This document shows positions 34,515-48,632 of a stretch of 64,000 bases of DNA, piece by piece (positions within the stretch are counted from its first letter, which is position 1; each line of letters begins with the position of its first letter). Both the position numbers and the translations under genes were made by a program. This stretch comes from Solen grandis (lineage: Eukaryota; Mollusca; Bivalvia; Adapedonta; Solenidae), in the NCBI GenBank assembly GCA_021229015.1, contig CM037782.1, positions 41,717,226-41,781,225 on the forward strand, in the 5' to 3' direction. Below the pieces are notes generated by a model. It had not been told where the DNA came from. It did no database searches and saw only the letters and a list, made by a program, of their open reading frames with translations.

Positions 34515-37500
34515 TTATAAAACAATGTATTTGTAATTGGAAGTGAAACTGCTGACATTTCTGTTAAACAAAATGTCCGGAGAGTGATTGTACCCAAATA
34601 TTTCACAATCAGCCCAGTATATCTTCCTCAGTTCCTCCATGTCCTCCATTGGTACAGTTCTGTACGCCTCAGCAAGAGCTTCTTTACGCTGCAGGCTCAA
34701 CTCGGTCTTGTTTGTGCTCCTATTCATAGCTTCCTTCAAAGTTGACATGAAACTACCTGATGTTGCTTTCTGAATATCCCAATCTGACAAAGGCATGAGT
34801 ATGTGTTTCGACACAAGGCCACGCATTTGATAACTATGCCAAACACGTGTGAGGTAGGCCTTTTTCGACATATTAAGACCTTGGTGTATTTTCATCATCT
34901 CAAATGCAGATCTGACCCGACTAAAAGTAGATGCATTCTTAACCGCCTCGAGAATACCTTTGTTTTGTTTTTCTATTATATTTCTTTTCTGCAGTTCGTC
35001 GATCAGAATACTAAAATCGTCATTGATTGTTTCGAGTCTGACAATAACATCATAATGTATCGAACAGGAGTGACACTGTTGGTACATGGGTGCTAAGTGA
35101 ACATCAACTGGACGATGTCTCTTTGTCATAACAATTATGAATCTAATCATTTCTGCAAAAGTGACGTCATGACCGTATTCTAAGCTCTGTTTTGAAGGAT
35201 TATGTCTGACCTCCCTGACAATTGGTTTGGCTATTACATGCCAAGCCTTGTTAGGACGGTACACTTTACTCTCGTAAGCAGCCAACAACCGACCATATGG
35301 TTCCCTTGCGTTCATGAAAAGGAATGTTTTCTGGTCATATGTATCATTTGGATTAATTTTAGTAATCGGTGTTCGAGGAAAACAATTGTTTTTACCTTGA
35401 CAGTTCAGCATCTGTGGAAGCAGAGCTCTTGTAAACTGAGTTGCAACTTTGGGGATATTACAATAAAAAAGTTGTTTTTCTTTGTTGTAAAATCCACTTA
35501 TTCGGCTGGTTTGTTTCAACCACGAATTCGACTCACAAGCTTTATTCATTAGGTCCATTTCCCTGACCATTCTTTCCCGGGCCACCTGCAGGTTCCACTC
35601 CTATTAGAAGAAACTCAATTATTCCCTCTTTTCGAAATGTCGTTGGGTTGGCGTTCATGCGGGACGATATATCGTATTTCACCTAGCCACAATAGTATAT
35701 TACTTTCCCATTGTTAAGTATTTCGCATTTCACACCTACCCACAAAAGCCTTTTACTTTCTGACAGTCTCTCCCAAATGTTAAGCTGACAAACCGTCCCG
35801 CAAGAAAGACAAATCGTACATTACGAAAAGAGTGGAATCATTGGGCAGTTGTTAATAAAATTGAATTCAAAATTATGTAATAAATCAGGAAAATGTCTTT
35901 GTTTCTAAGTTATTCAATTTGAATATTGCAGAACGTCGCGATTTAGAGAACAATTCATATATATATATATTAAACAAGAGGGCCAAGATGGCCTGAATAT
36001 GCTCACCTGAGAAAACCTGCCTTCATTGCCTGTACATGTTACTTAATTTTGGCATAGTTGTACTGAATACATACTCCATGAGATCATTTATAATTCCACA
36101 AACTAAACAGTGCATGTGGTCGAAATTTGAAGTCAAACTTGAAAGAGAAATTATGGCTTTAAGCACACAAATTTAAACATTGAAAGGGGCATAACTCCTG
36201 ACCTAATAGGCCGATATCAGCTATTATCAAACATGGCCAAGATATTATGGTAATAAAATTGTCATAAAGTTTGAAGATTATTGCTTAAGAAATTAAATTG
36301 CTAGAGTGCAAACAAACTGAAATTTGGCATTTTTTTATATGAAAAGGGGCATAACTCCTGACCTATTATGCCAATATCAGCCATTATCAATCTTGGCCGT
36401 GAGATTATGATAATAAACAGTGTCATAAATATTGAAAATGATCGCTTAAGAAATGAAGATGCTTGAGTGCAATCAATGTGAAATCTGGCATTTTTTTAAT
36501 ATTAAAAGGGGCATAACTCCTGACCAAATAGGCCAATATCAGCCATAATCAACCTTGGTCGTGAGATTATAATAATAAACAGTGTCATAAAGTTTGAAGA
36601 TTATTGCTTGAGAAATGAAGATACTATAGTGCAAACAATGTGAAATCTAGCATTTTTCAATATTAAAAGGGGCATAACTCCTGACCTTATAGGGTGATTA
36701 CCGCCATAATCGAACTTGGCCGAGATTTTATGGTAAATAACATTGTCATAAAGTTTGAAGATAATTGCTTAAGAAATGAAGATTCTAGAGTGCACACAAA
36801 CTAATTGTGGACGACGGACGGACGGACGACAGACATTCATCGATCCTAATAGCTCATCCTGAGCACATGTGCTCAGGTGAGCTAAAAATGTTTGAGAGAA
36901 GGAAACTAATTAGTAGACTACCTGAATTTAAGTCGGGTGTGGCGTATTAAGTAGTGATGGGACGGGACTACTCGTTCTTCTCGATCTTTAAAACATAACC
37001 GTTTTACTACTTTATGTTATATTCTAGTGAAAAATGTGTATTTTTGCTGAAAGTAAAAATTAAATTTTACATTATCATCCCTTTTCTTTACATACTATTT
37101 CTTACATACCGTTTCATTATTTCCAATACCAGACGGCCTGTTGATTTCACCATTTCCACTTGACTGAAGGATTAACTTTGTAATATAACCTAAGTATAAA
37201 AAGAACAAAGTTGAATGCCAAGTGTATAGCAAGGCAGTATAGTAACATTCGAAACTGGAATTGTGCGATGTATATGTTTTATGTAGGTCCTTATACATGC
37301 TCCATTTAATACGTGACAGACTTTAACTTAGACATGTTTCGACATGTATTAAACTGGTCGAATCTTTTATTTCCATGAATCAGGTGTGAGTTATAATTTC
37401 CTTAAAAAAAACAAAAGTTATTATATATGTACTGTTATGTCCCCCTTCGAAGAAGAGGGGCATATTGTTTTGCAAATGTCGGTCGATAGGTCGGATGGTC

Positions 37501-39195
37501 GGTCGGTACGTCCGTCGGTAGACCATTTGGTTTCTGATCAATAACTGAAGAACGCTTGGGCCCACATTCTTTTAAACTTTAAAGTGTGATTGGTCATGAC
37601 TAGTACACAACCCCTATTGATTTTAGGGTCACTTGGTCAAAGGTCACAGTGACCTCGAATGAGAAAATCGTTTCCGATCAAATACTGGAAAACGCTAATG
37701 GGCCATAGTTCCTCAATCTTCATAGGGTGATTTGACATGACTAATAGATGACCCCTATTGATTTTGGGATCACTTGGTCAAAGGTCAAGGTAACAGTGAC
37801 ATTGAATGTGAAAACTGTTTCCGTTTCCGATCAATAACTGTAGAACACTTTGGCCCACATTCCTCAAACTTCATAGGATGATTGATCATGACTAGCAGAA
37901 GACCCCTATTGATTTTGGGGTCACTTGGTCAAAAGTCAAGTTCACAGAGACCTCGAATGTGAAAATCGTTCGTAAGGGTTGGGATGGGGGCATATGTGTA
38001 GATCCGACAACTCTTGAGCTATTCAACCGTCAGGTGCAGTATATCTTGAAGCGAATATTTGTAACTTGCATTCTGCTTTTTTATTAACAGCATTCTCAAA
38101 GAAGATGTTACGCGATATACAGTAAAGTATTGATATGAGTCGGAAATGTAGTATTCATTCCTTTTCTCATGTGTACATGAAAATAATTATTTTATATAAT
38201 TATTCTTGTTTTTGTTGCTGTTGGTATTTTCATTTACATTCTCTCAAACTCTAGCAAAAATCCTAAATTCGTGTGCTTAACAATATGAAATGAAACCAAC
38301 AAATACGCTAGAGGCTAAGCTGTTGTTTGAAGCAATTGTTCAATTCAACCATCGTTAAAAACCGAATTTATCTAATCGTATAAAAACTACAGAAAATTTA
38401 TCTGCATTCATATTCACACAGAATCTCAAGTTATGTTTACTCACTCTAAGATATGGTAATAGTTCATATGAAGGCCATGTCAGGGAGGAGGATGAGAACT
38501 CTTGGATTCAGACTCCAAATTCCAAAAAGATTGACGTTGTCAATTTCTTGTTAAATCATAAATGTATTTACGAGAACTTAATAATATATGGTAAGTATAC
38601 CCTTAATACAATAAGAGACAAATACAATAAGAGACACTTGTATATTTACAGAAATTTGTAAATCATTACTTTGAAATGTTGCACCTCTCGAGTCTATGTC
38701 TAAAATAGAGAATTACTATTTTAATGAATGTTGAGGTCTTACTTTATGTACATACAGTCAAACATGTTTTAAGCGGTCAGTCAATGGAACAATAGAAGAT
38801 GACTGTTTAACAGAGATGGTCGCTATATAAAAGCTAAACATTTACCAAAAAGCTAGTTTGGTAAAACTGACCGCTAAATGCAGGTTGTACGCTTTTTACA
38901 AGTGGCCACTAATACAGGGTCAATTGTATGTATTGCAAACATACACATTTTTAACACTGCTAAAATCACTTAAGTGTTTTAAGAATTAGGATTAGATAAC
39001 AACTGTAATGTTTCTCACAATAATAGTGTAAGGATACATACCAGAGTCTTGTCCTCTGCTTAAATGTGATTGAATCATAAGAATAATTATGATGGATAAA
39101 AGAGAAATACAAAAAAAACATTTAATCCTATCATATCTACAGAATCGCATCGTTGAAAATAGCACAGTCCAGAGTAAACTTGTGTTCAATTTCAT
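34515..39195 (-). CDS. CHST: Carbohydrate sulfotransferase (CHST, sulfotransfer_2 type), three exons
   Basis: This type II Golgi enzyme would move sulfate from PAPS to a sugar hydroxyl on glycan chains. Exons (minus strand): 39195-39042, 37189-37110 and 35600-34515. They total 1320 bases, 439 residues plus stop, and the phases (1, 0) fit. Splice sites are good: donor ctctg|gtatgt, acceptor ttatacttag, donor acg|gtatgtaag, acceptor ctaatag. Exon 1 holds a short cytoplasmic tail and a signal anchor (CFFCISLLSIIIILMIQ). Exon 3 holds the catalytic domain: 5'-phosphosulfate loop FYCNIPKVATQFTRALL, 3'-phosphate motif NAREPYGRLLAAYESK, and several N-glycosylation sequons. The exact sugar acceptor cannot be told. 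An internal Met (MRFCRYDRIK) 15 codons in, at 39150, is an equally good start. Confidence 0.88.
35972..36888 (+). mobile_element. Tandem-core element, copy 2 (core unit about 160 bp)
   Basis: It lies in sulfotransferase intron 2. It begins 'taaacaagagggccaagatg' plus 'gctcacctgag' and ends 'gagcacatgtgctcaggtga' plus 'gctaaaaa', with 'gacgacggacggacggacga' just inside. The core is four units starting 'aaggggcataactcctgacc' near 36184, 36343, 36505 and 36664. The core is unrelated to copies 1 and 3. Confidence 0.85.
37437..38010. mobile_element. Second tandem-core repeat type (unit about 145 bp, three copies)
   Basis: It begins 'gtcccccttcgaagaagagg' plus 'ggcatattg', with a 'gtcggtcgataggtcggatg' stretch. 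Three units follow ('gatcaataactg', 'cccctattgattttggggtc', 'acttggtcaaaggtca'). It ends 'ggttgggatgggggcatat'. The ends 'cccc..ggggcata' differ from the AGCTCACCTGAG family. It lies between sulfotransferase exons 1 and 2. Confidence 0.75.
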
Positions 39196-39559
39196 GTATT
39201 AGCTGTAATGGTAAACGAAAACGACAGATGACATTTAATAGACATATGTTGCCTTAGATGACAGCAATATATATACATGTAAATATATTCAGTGTTGCCA
39301 TGTATGAGTCAGAATATATAATCACGGAGTGAGGTGACCTCACAAAAGACGTTAGAACAATGTATATACATCTACTGACTCAGTCTTACAATATACAAGA
39401 GTAATTTTGATCTTCAAGCATAAAAGACGCCGCGCATGTTGCTGAAGCATGACTTCAATGAAGCAAAGCCATTTCAGAATACTTTAATTAAATGAACAAG
39501 TATTATATACAAATATCGGTCTAAATAGGTCCACTAGACAATGCAACATGCTACCTTAG
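39196..39559 (-). other. 5' flank of the sulfotransferase gene
   Basis: This is AT-rich sequence between the first coding exon and the gap. It has no strong core promoter motif. The true first (non-coding) exon may lie here or beyond the gap. Confidence 0.4.
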
Positions 39560-39659
39560 NNNNNNNNNNNNNNNNNNNNNNNNNNNNNNNNNNNNNNNNN
39601 NNNNNNNNNNNNNNNNNNNNNNNNNNNNNNNNNNNNNNNNNNNNNNNNNNNNNNNNNNN
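39560..39659. other. Assembly gap, 100 N
   Basis: Exactly 100 undetermined bases. Unlike the first gap, the flanks show no inverted repeat. Confidence 0.99.
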
Positions 39660-40033
39660 TAACTGTTATATAAACCAGTTCAAATGAAGTTAACATTATC
39701 AAGTCATAATTTTTACAAGAATATTCATGTAATGGGTTAATTAAACAAGGAGGTCTATTGTCTGATAGTTGTTCTTCGTTGAACACTTATACATGTAATA
39801 ACAAGTAAGCATACATGTTACTGAAATACATCAGTTCCCTCACTGTCCTCATTTTCTTCATGCAAAAGAAGTAGGTGCTAACTATTCAAAGCAGCTAGAA
39901 ATATTCAAGTGTTATTTCCCTTGATGAAATGACATTATGCATTATGTTTCAATCTTTCAGAGAGATTTAAAATACTCATCTGCTGAAGTAGTGTATCTAT
40001 GTAGACCTTGCACTCAAGGAAAGTGTAAGTAAG

Positions 40034-40204
40034 TTATTTCCGGTGAGGTCTCTTTTTTTTTCAGGTCGAGGAGACAGTGGTTGGATGCAAAGGAGTCTGA
40101 CTGTGATACTCTGGCATGTTATTTCCGGTGAGGTCTTATTTTTTTTTTTTCCCGGTCATAGCGACAGTGGTTGGATGCAAAGGAGTCTGACTGTGATACT
40201 CTGG
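40034..40204. repeat. Tandem duplication, 84-bp spacing
   Basis: Two copies of 'gttatttccggtgaggtct', a T-run, then 'gacagtggttggatgcaaag' and 'gagtctgactgtgatactct'. The copies start at 40034 and 40118 and differ mostly in T-run length. Confidence 0.9.
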
Positions 40205-40364
40205 TCCCTTTTGTGAACAGACCTCTTGGTTGTTTTACATTCCCGCTGTATGAGACAAAGTCCTGGGTAGAACTCTGGTACTGAATACTCCAATTTCCAA
40301 AAGCAATCTAATTTTGCTGAGTGTCAGACAAGGGTGCAACTGATACAAATTTCATTCCTCTTAA

Positions 40365-40465
40365 ATTTGATGCGGTCACTGGAAAAAAGTGCCCATGCTG
40401 GGATTCAAACCCCAGACCTCCAAATGCAAAGTGTACACTCTACCACTGACTGTGTCGGATGGTTG
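40365..40465 (-). repeat. tRNA-derived SINE head, third family
   Basis: The reverse complement reads 'cagtcagtggtagagtgtac' (box A) and 'tctggggtttgaatcccagc' (box B) with a tRNA-like spacing. Acceptor ends are not well matched, so it is not called as a tRNA gene. Confidence 0.55.
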
Positions 40466-41264
40466 TAGAAATCTGTGACTGTCTGGTTTATACAGCTGTG
40501 AGTCGAGAGACCAAACAAGGTCAGATTTGTACAAATAATCAATGTCAGTAATTAAAAGAAATAACAGTAACTAAACAGTGCTAATATTAGTAAAGACTTG
40601 ATCATTCTGGAAACACGTATTAATATTGTCGGGTAATAAAAATATTTCAATGCACATATCGTGTATCTTTTTATTTGAGTGAGTATCTAAGTTTGAAACA
40701 AAAATACTGGCCTATAAGTAGTGTTTATAAGTCAGACCTTTCCAAGCTCAAGATAGACAGAGAGAAAGAGAGAGAGAGAGAAACACACACACACAAACAG
40801 AGAAACATTCAATAATGAACACCTCAAAACACCTTTGAAATTCAGTGAAACTGATCCCAGGTAATCTGTTTGTCTACTTCAGTGTGCAGACAAAGAGAGG
40901 CCATGATGTAACTGACCAGTTCAACTCCCTACCCACGAAAAGTTTTATGACCATCACTAACTAGGGCAAGAGCTTTTCATTTCCCTATCCTTTGCCCCAT
41001 TCAAACTGTTGTAAATAGACATTTAATGACAGCGAAGAATTAGGACTAATGTGTTTGATCTTCACACTGTTAAAGGAAACTTTTTAACAGCAGAAAATGT
41101 GTGGATTTGGAAGGTCTAAAGATAACAACGGAATACTTCACATCAAATATTTGGAGGTATAAAAAGTCACAGCACTTGTGTTTACCATTATGAAGTCTTA
41201 CTAAGTTTCCAATAAACCTTTACCTTAAAATAAAGTTATGCACAAATTCATACCTGGAAAAAGA

Positions 41265-41320
41265 AAGATCTGATCAGGGTCTGCTCTGTTTGTTTAAAGG
41301 CTTCAATAGGTTAACAGATA
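41265..41320 (+). repeat. Fragment of a dispersed MITE family ('ggtctgctctgtttg')
   Basis: The core 'gatcagggtctgctctgttt' is one of at least seven related sites. The others lie near 42805 (reverse), 46795, 49525 (reverse), 50795, 54776 (reverse) and 56033 (reverse). Longer copies, such as 54640-54850 and 50751-50965, also carry 'atgaatattcatg' or 'attcataaggt' and end in 'ttaaccctt'-like sequence. Confidence 0.6.
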
Positions 41321-44300
41321 CAGTAAATTGTGATTCTAAGACTAGTCAGAGTTCCTGAATGAGCTGGAGGAATCTATTTGGTTATTTAAATCATAACTCT
41401 TTAACTAACCAACTTAAATTGACAGAACCAGAGACCTAGAATGTCTATCCACTCTTCAATCAGATGTTCATATAAATATTTAAAGATCAAAAGCTCTGAT
41501 ATTTAATTTAAATCTTATATCCAAGACTACAGTACTTAAGAATATGAAGCAAAAGAAGAAATGGTAAAATAAAGAGCTGATTTCACTTAATTTAAGCTTT
41601 AAAGAGAGAGAACATCATCTTTATTTAATGACAAAGAGAACAGAATTCTGTTGAATATCACTTTCAATTAGCGATTTTCATTTTAGGAATGTCTTCTTGT
41701 TTGAGGTTACATCAAAAGTCAAAAGAGCATCCCGGGAGAATAAAAAAACAAGAAACAGGAAAAAGACTGACAAAGAAAAAAAGTAAATCTTATTAATTCA
41801 AGTCTTATTCCCTGAAGCCTCGTCCACCTGTCTAGTACCCCACCCACATTACCCATGGTACCCGTATCATGACAACCATATCAATAATAGAATCTGATCC
41901 TGTTAAACAGCCATAGCAACCTAGCTATTAGAATAACATAATCATTGATACTGCCAGTTGATTCAGCTCCTTTATTTTATATTTGAAAAGATGGCAGCAC
42001 AAGTGCCCTTTATAAGGGTTATAATTAAATGATGGTTATATACAACTCTTTTTAACTAGACTTCCGGCCTGAAATAACATTATTATTTTACACACAAAAA
42101 AAAACAATTGATTAAAGCTTTTCCTCTTTGCCTCATCATTTTTTTTCATTCTGAACAAGATGTAGAGCAACTGACAGTAACCTAGGCAACAAACTCTTGT
42201 TTACATCTACAATACCAGAGCCTACTCCAGTATCATTTCGAGCCTTAACTCATTAATCATCCAATATAACATGATCATACCATCAAATAAAGCTTAATGA
42301 AAACGTTTTGCTTCAAAATGCTGTTTCAGCTGATACGTGTACTGAACTTCAGGCAAAAGAAGACGATACATGTACAAATGTACAGTCAAAGCTGCATTAA
42401 TTGACCTAAAAAGGAATATTAAAATATGGTCATTTAATATGAGGCCCTTTTCTCCTTCTTTCATTGGTAGGTATCTTCCCTAGTTAAAAGTTCATTAAAT
42501 TCAGGCCATCAGAATGAAACCTGTAATTCAATTGTCAATATTCTGTATATTGACATCATACAGTATTCAAGGAATCATTGTTCTGCGCAATTTTAAATTA
42601 GGATGATGACAGACTCTTAGATCTATGCATTTGCAGGAAAAATATATCAATTGACAGCATTTCTCATTTTTCCTTTCTTTTAGACAACCTAAAGTAATGA
42701 TTATTTTTCTACGCTGCGTAATACTCTAGTCTAATATTGTGTATTCATTATCATGGACATATAATTGTATTTTTAACTCTATAATATCTCATACAGATGT
42801 GCTTTGATGCATCTGTAAACAGAGTAGACCCAGATCAGACAGTTCCAGGGTACAATATTGTAACAGATTAAACACACTCTCTGAGATGAAAGATACGCTG
42901 CACAGCAATTAAAAAACTCCATTTCATTAAAATTAGTATTCTTCAAGATGCAGTCATGTACATGAATATTCATTAATTAACACAGATGTGAGATATAATA
43001 AACAAATGCTACTTTTAAAGAAGAAAAAAAGAGAGAGAGAGAAAAAAAAAAGAGGCATGATTCACTCAGAATTCACCACTCACAGAGACAGAGGAGGGGA
43101 GGAAGTTGGAGGGGAACTTTTCAATTGTCTCTTTCCTAATGTAACACACAGGCAAGCCACTGCAGAGACAAGCCAAGCAGCTAAATAGTACACTTCCTTC
43201 AGATGAAGAGCCTTAAAACAACAATCCACAAAAATATAAACAAATACAATATTAAACAATGAAAAATATTTTTTCTTGCTTTCTTTATTTGTTTCGTGTG
43301 TGTGTGTGTGTGTGTTTACCTACTCCCTTTTTAATAAACTGATTCCCATATGTGTACTAGACTATAACAACACTTCTTCAGTACAATACCACAGACAAGT
43401 GGCATGGCACCACAACAAGTATACTTGAATTATTTTGGTAGCAGGCTAATCTGAAGTAGTACTTAAGCACAAAAAACAAGGTACATGAGCTATACCACAT
43501 AGACTAGGGACTCGTCTGATAAGCACTGTGCAATAACCTCAGACTGGTTCTCACATTGATTGAAGGAAATATTGGGCCAAGGCTGTAGACTGGACACAGA
43601 AACTTCACAAATCGCTTTCTGATACAAACTACTTCTTCTTAGGCTAACCATTCAGATTTACCTTAAGAATATTCATTACTTTATCAGCAAGAACGATTAT
43701 AAAAAGTACTAAATTCTTCACTCCTGTTTCTAGGCAACACTTAAACAAAATTAACACAAAGTGCACAAAATTATATAGTACATTTTTATGTAATTAGCAC
43801 AACTTGAATTGCCACAGCATTATCTACAATCAATCCAACTTGATTATCAAAACTGTTTACATTTCCTTAATTAGTGTCTTCCTGGAGTAAGATGTTGAAC
43901 AGAGACGAGGTCTGGGCAAGAGGAGACCAGATTGACTCCTTGTGTTTTTGTTATTTCTCCACCTGTGTTGCTGGATTTATGAATAAGCAAACATCAAGAA
44001 AGATAGCTCAAATTTATAGGAGAATAAAAACTTATACTCACGAGAAAAAAACAACAAAACAAACAAACTTACACACAAAAATTAAATACCACTGTGAGAA
44101 AATTTACTATGTTCAGTTGTCTGAATGGTAGTGAAAAAAAATCACAGCAACTGTGTACTGAATGTACACGCGTCCCAAACAAAATTATACCGCTTCTCAT
44201 TTGAATTTGAACCCATTAAACAAACTGCGTGTACAGCTGGGAAAAAATCAATACCACCATATTTAACTTGGTGTAAATTAGTACCACGGAAACACAATTC

Positions 44301-47300
44301 TAACATTTTAATATTTAAGCATAATGGTTTCATTATGGTACACTGAAATCCATCACTATGCTGCTGCTATGAGAGTCAGTGAAGCATTCAGTGGAACCAA
44401 GACATGGCAAAACTGGCTTAAATCATAAGTGAAATTTATGGAGATACACTGTACTCCAATTAAAAAAGTACAAGAAATCACTAGGTTTGATGAGAAATAC
44501 TTGATTTTTTTTAATAAAAATTAAGGGAGAAAAAAGTGGAAACAGAAGGAAAAAAGATATTTGCATTATATCATGCTTGGAAATACATTTTTTGACAACT
44601 GAAAATTAAACTACTTTTAATTTTCATTGAAACAAGTAAATTACATGTACAAAGTTTTAACAGACTGTCTTAATTAGACACAAATGAGCCATCATTATAA
44701 CTCATGTATTTCATGAATGTAAAGTTACCTTACCTATATCATTAAAAAAATATGACCTTTGCAACCAGCATAAAACCAGATCAGACTGCAGGTAAACAAT
44801 AGGCTGGGATTATCAGGTTGTGTACTGTTAACATTTCATTTGAGTTATCAGGACCAGAAGGCCGCACTGTCATTAAAACTTGTTTAGAAGAAAAACTGCA
44901 TTCAGTGTGATCTTGTATTTCAAGGATCTACCATGGCATAACATGGTGAAGCAGGGCAGTGAAGAGCTACACAAAGATCAGGTGCTTCATTTATTGGATA
45001 AAATCAAAACTATGGTTGAAAAAGCTTAGTATACTCTTCCTTAAATCTCTCTCTCTTTCTTGCTCCTTTTCTGATACTGCATACAAATTCTTTCCCTTTC
45101 CATGACTATCCTTCTCTCTTGATTCATAATGTCTTCTATAATGGGACTCTATTCTACATTTCTATCTCTAGCATTATTTCCCCCTTACTCTAAATCACTC
45201 TCCATGTGTGTCTCTCTCTTTATCCATCACTCTCTCTCTCTCTCTCCATGTCTCTCTTACTACGTCTCTCTGTATCCTTATCTGTCTCACCATTTCTCAC
45301 TTTTTACTTCTTGTTTTCTTGTAAAACCTCCACAACAACCAAGAATTAAACAACAAAATTGAAACTAAAGTGACAAATAAAATTCTAAACAACATCAGGG
45401 GAAACCAACAAGAAGCTATTAGCATGCCTCCTCAATAAAACCTGCCCATGTAAACACCCTGTCAATTCCAGACATATATCATTATAGACTTAACAACCCA
45501 TTTCATTACATCTGTGCAAGTTATCTTAAACAAAAAGCAGACATGGTGCATCCTTGGTCTATCACTTAGGTTTCTATCCATATGATCAGTGCATCCTACA
45601 TGCATCTACCTCATTGCAAAATTTTCCCCACCTGTGTTCATACGCCCACAAAACGCAGACCACCGCTAGGGAGTGAGAGTGAGTGTATACAGGGATCAGT
45701 ATGCAATCTTGCAACCAGGCTGTAATTACGGTGGCTAATTGAATGTGTTCAATCGCTGGCTGGCTGTCCCTTTCCTGCAATTATATCTCAATGTATCACC
45801 AGTAGAGTATATTTAGTCACACTTCAAACAGCAGAGGAAATGTGCATTTTCATGAGCATGATCTACATAGAAGTTATTACCTTCACGCTCGGGGTAATAT
45901 ACTTTGTATTGGCCAACAGGATATTAGAGATGAAGTGTTTGTAAAAATGATGAATGTTGCATCGCTTTTTATCACTACTGATATTTGACTATCCAGATAT
46001 CATAAACTAATTTATTGAACCTAATCTCTATTGTCTTATCTGAGTGGATAAGTTTGTCAATCACAAAAGCGTTCATACAAAAACAATGGTTGAATTGAGC
46101 TACATATACTAACATTAAGCCTGCAATCTTTAATATGCTTCTTGGACTAATACTGATTTTTTTAAATTTATATCTGAAATAAAAGAGTTTCTTGCAATTG
46201 TATTATGCAAAACCAAGTATTAATATAATCACAAGATAATTAGGCTTGTTCATCTATTATCTTAATTTCTGAGGCTCTGAAATAGGCAGTATATAATAAA
46301 CCATTTGTTTATAAACTTTCAATTGTTAGACCCCCACCACCTCCCTCCCAGTACTTATTGAGTAACTTTTCATATTACAGCCCTGCATCATCCCTGTGGT
46401 GAGCAAGGGTTCTCATATTGCAGACACTTCCCCCTACCTACTGACCACACCCACCCACTGGTCTAAGAGCCCTAAACCCATCTCTTAAATCTGGTTATCT
46501 CAATGATGCAATATTTTATCATCAAGGTAATAAAATTAATCTCAGTATTTGCTAAATGACATATGGATCATCTCTGGCAGGAAGACTTCACACAGCAATT
46601 AAGTTGTAAGGACTTGATTGTACCCTTACCTGAGGAACTGGTGGCAGTTGATAATTTCCTTTTCCATGTATAAATATGTGCAAGAAACCATGCCATATAG
46701 CACATAATAATCAAAGTTAAATTGTTATGAATAACTCTTAATCATTTTACCCCAAAAGCATGAATATTTATGCACAAATGACTTGATAGAAGGAGTCTGG
46801 GTTTGCTCTGTTTGCCATCCAAACATAAGGTAAAGGGATATGACTGAATAGACAAGAGATATGGCCTGCTTGAAAACAACAACAAAACTTCTTTTACCAC
46901 ACTGTTTTAAAGTAAGTATGAATAATGAGTCATACTAAATAATTTACCTGTTTAAACTGCAGGTGACTCAGTCATACAGAATGAATTAACTGTTAAATCA
47001 GCTTTCAATGTCATTGAATTATAACACCTTACAGAGAATTCAAAATGAAATATACATAAAAAGTATAAAATACATTTACATAAGAAAAGAAAAACTTTAC
47101 ATAAAAATTAACAATTTTAATTTAATGACAGAAGTATGCATCTAGCCCAGGTGAGCTAAAGGTATTAGACATCTTCTGCTGTTTCTCAGTAGTGTACATA
47201 TTAACTTTCAAAAACCCATATTCAGTCTTTCCTTATGACAGGAGGTTTTTTTCTTTTCTTTTTTTAATCATGAGATTTTGAGCGGGAAGTCAGGACAAAG

Positions 47301-47785
47301 AGAGAACACGACTATCAGATGTGCGGCCTCACGTGTTTGATCGACTGTGAACTGTTTCAACGACACTATATACTGACACTGTATCACTGTCTATATCTTC
47401 CGCCCAATACTTCCGCATCTACTTGAGTGGAGAAACGCATAAACATATAGTACCTATCACCATTATTGAAGGGGCTTATAATCTCTATGTTAAGGATATG
47501 TAACGATTTAAGTAATGCTTCCTGTGCTTAGTAGTAGATCCTCATGATACTGCATTTAACATAGAAAATCCCTTTAAATCTTCAAGGTCCCCACCACAAC
47601 CACGAAAGCTTATAAAATAATAATAATTTTTTTTTTTTTATATATTTACTTAAACATAAAAGAAATTATCCCAAAATATTATATACTTTTCCTTATTTTT
47701 ACTACAGTCTACTTTGCAACTTTAATATATTTAAGTTTTGTTCTATGGTATTTGCATTAATGATATTAATCCGTTAAGTATTTAA

Positions 47786-48038
47786 CCCTTTCCCTCATAG
47801 AGGAAACCATGAAAAGACCTATGCGAACAGCATAAAACCAGATCAGCCTGCGAGTAACTCGCAGGCTGATCAGTTACTCGCAGGCTGATCAGGTTTTATG
47901 CTGTTCGCTGCTCCTCAGTGGTCTGGAAATGAGGATTTTACAATTAAATTTAGTAAAGTTTAAGTGTGGTTTTCTGCAGATCAGGCTTTATGTGGTACCT
48001 ATTGAGTGCGTCAAAATGAGTCTATATGAGGGAAAGGG
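47786..48038. mobile_element. piggyBac-type MITE, 253 bp, TTAA target duplication
   Basis: The 13-bp perfect terminal inverted repeat CCCTTTCCCTCAT / ATGAGGGAAAGGG is flanked by TTAA at 47782-47785 and 48039-48042. This is the hallmark of piggyBac-superfamily insertion. Inside is an 86-bp near-perfect hairpin (47823-47908) starting 'gcgaacagcataaaacc'. No coding sequence. Confidence 0.88.
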
Positions 48039-48632
48039 TTAAGTATTTAACACCACCATTTTCTTATGCTATAAAATTTGATGATTACTGGGTGTTTCAT
48101 CTTCCCACAGACAACCCATGAGCTCTTGGTTCAAACAAGTTCAACACTGGCTGCATATCAATGGTATGGCCACTATTCAATAGAGGGGCTGGACAGGAAA
48201 TAGTGGCATAGTTGTCCAATTTTATGGGGTCACCAGGTTATAACCTTCTTCAGGGGTCAATGTCAGTGTACTACAACTTTAAGAAAGATCACAATCTTTG
48301 TAGAAATGTACAGAAGAGAGAGTCAGAATTTCATTATCTAGAACTTTCTTCTATGAAATTTTCAGGATAACTGTTAGGATATGAAAAATTAAATCATTTG
48401 AATACACACCTGTAATAGTAACAGATTGTCAAAATGTAAAGACCTTATAATGAGAAATGTAAAGACCTTATAATGAGAAATGTTATTTACTGGGATGTAA
48501 TGAACAGGTGTTCTTTAACCTTCATCGACAATTATGGCTAGCAAATATCAATTAGTAAGCTACCGGTAAGTATAATGGTGAAGAGCCAATTAGCTGAACT
48601 CTTTGATCTACATGAGGTTATCTGCACCATTT

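Noticed and set aside
34588..35552. Plus-strand frames (34588-34773, 34803-35096, 35202-35552)
   Set aside because: They are shadows of the sulfotransferase exon on the minus strand.
45129..45362. 77-codon Ser/Leu-rich frame
   Set aside because: It reads a (CT)n-rich microsatellite stretch.
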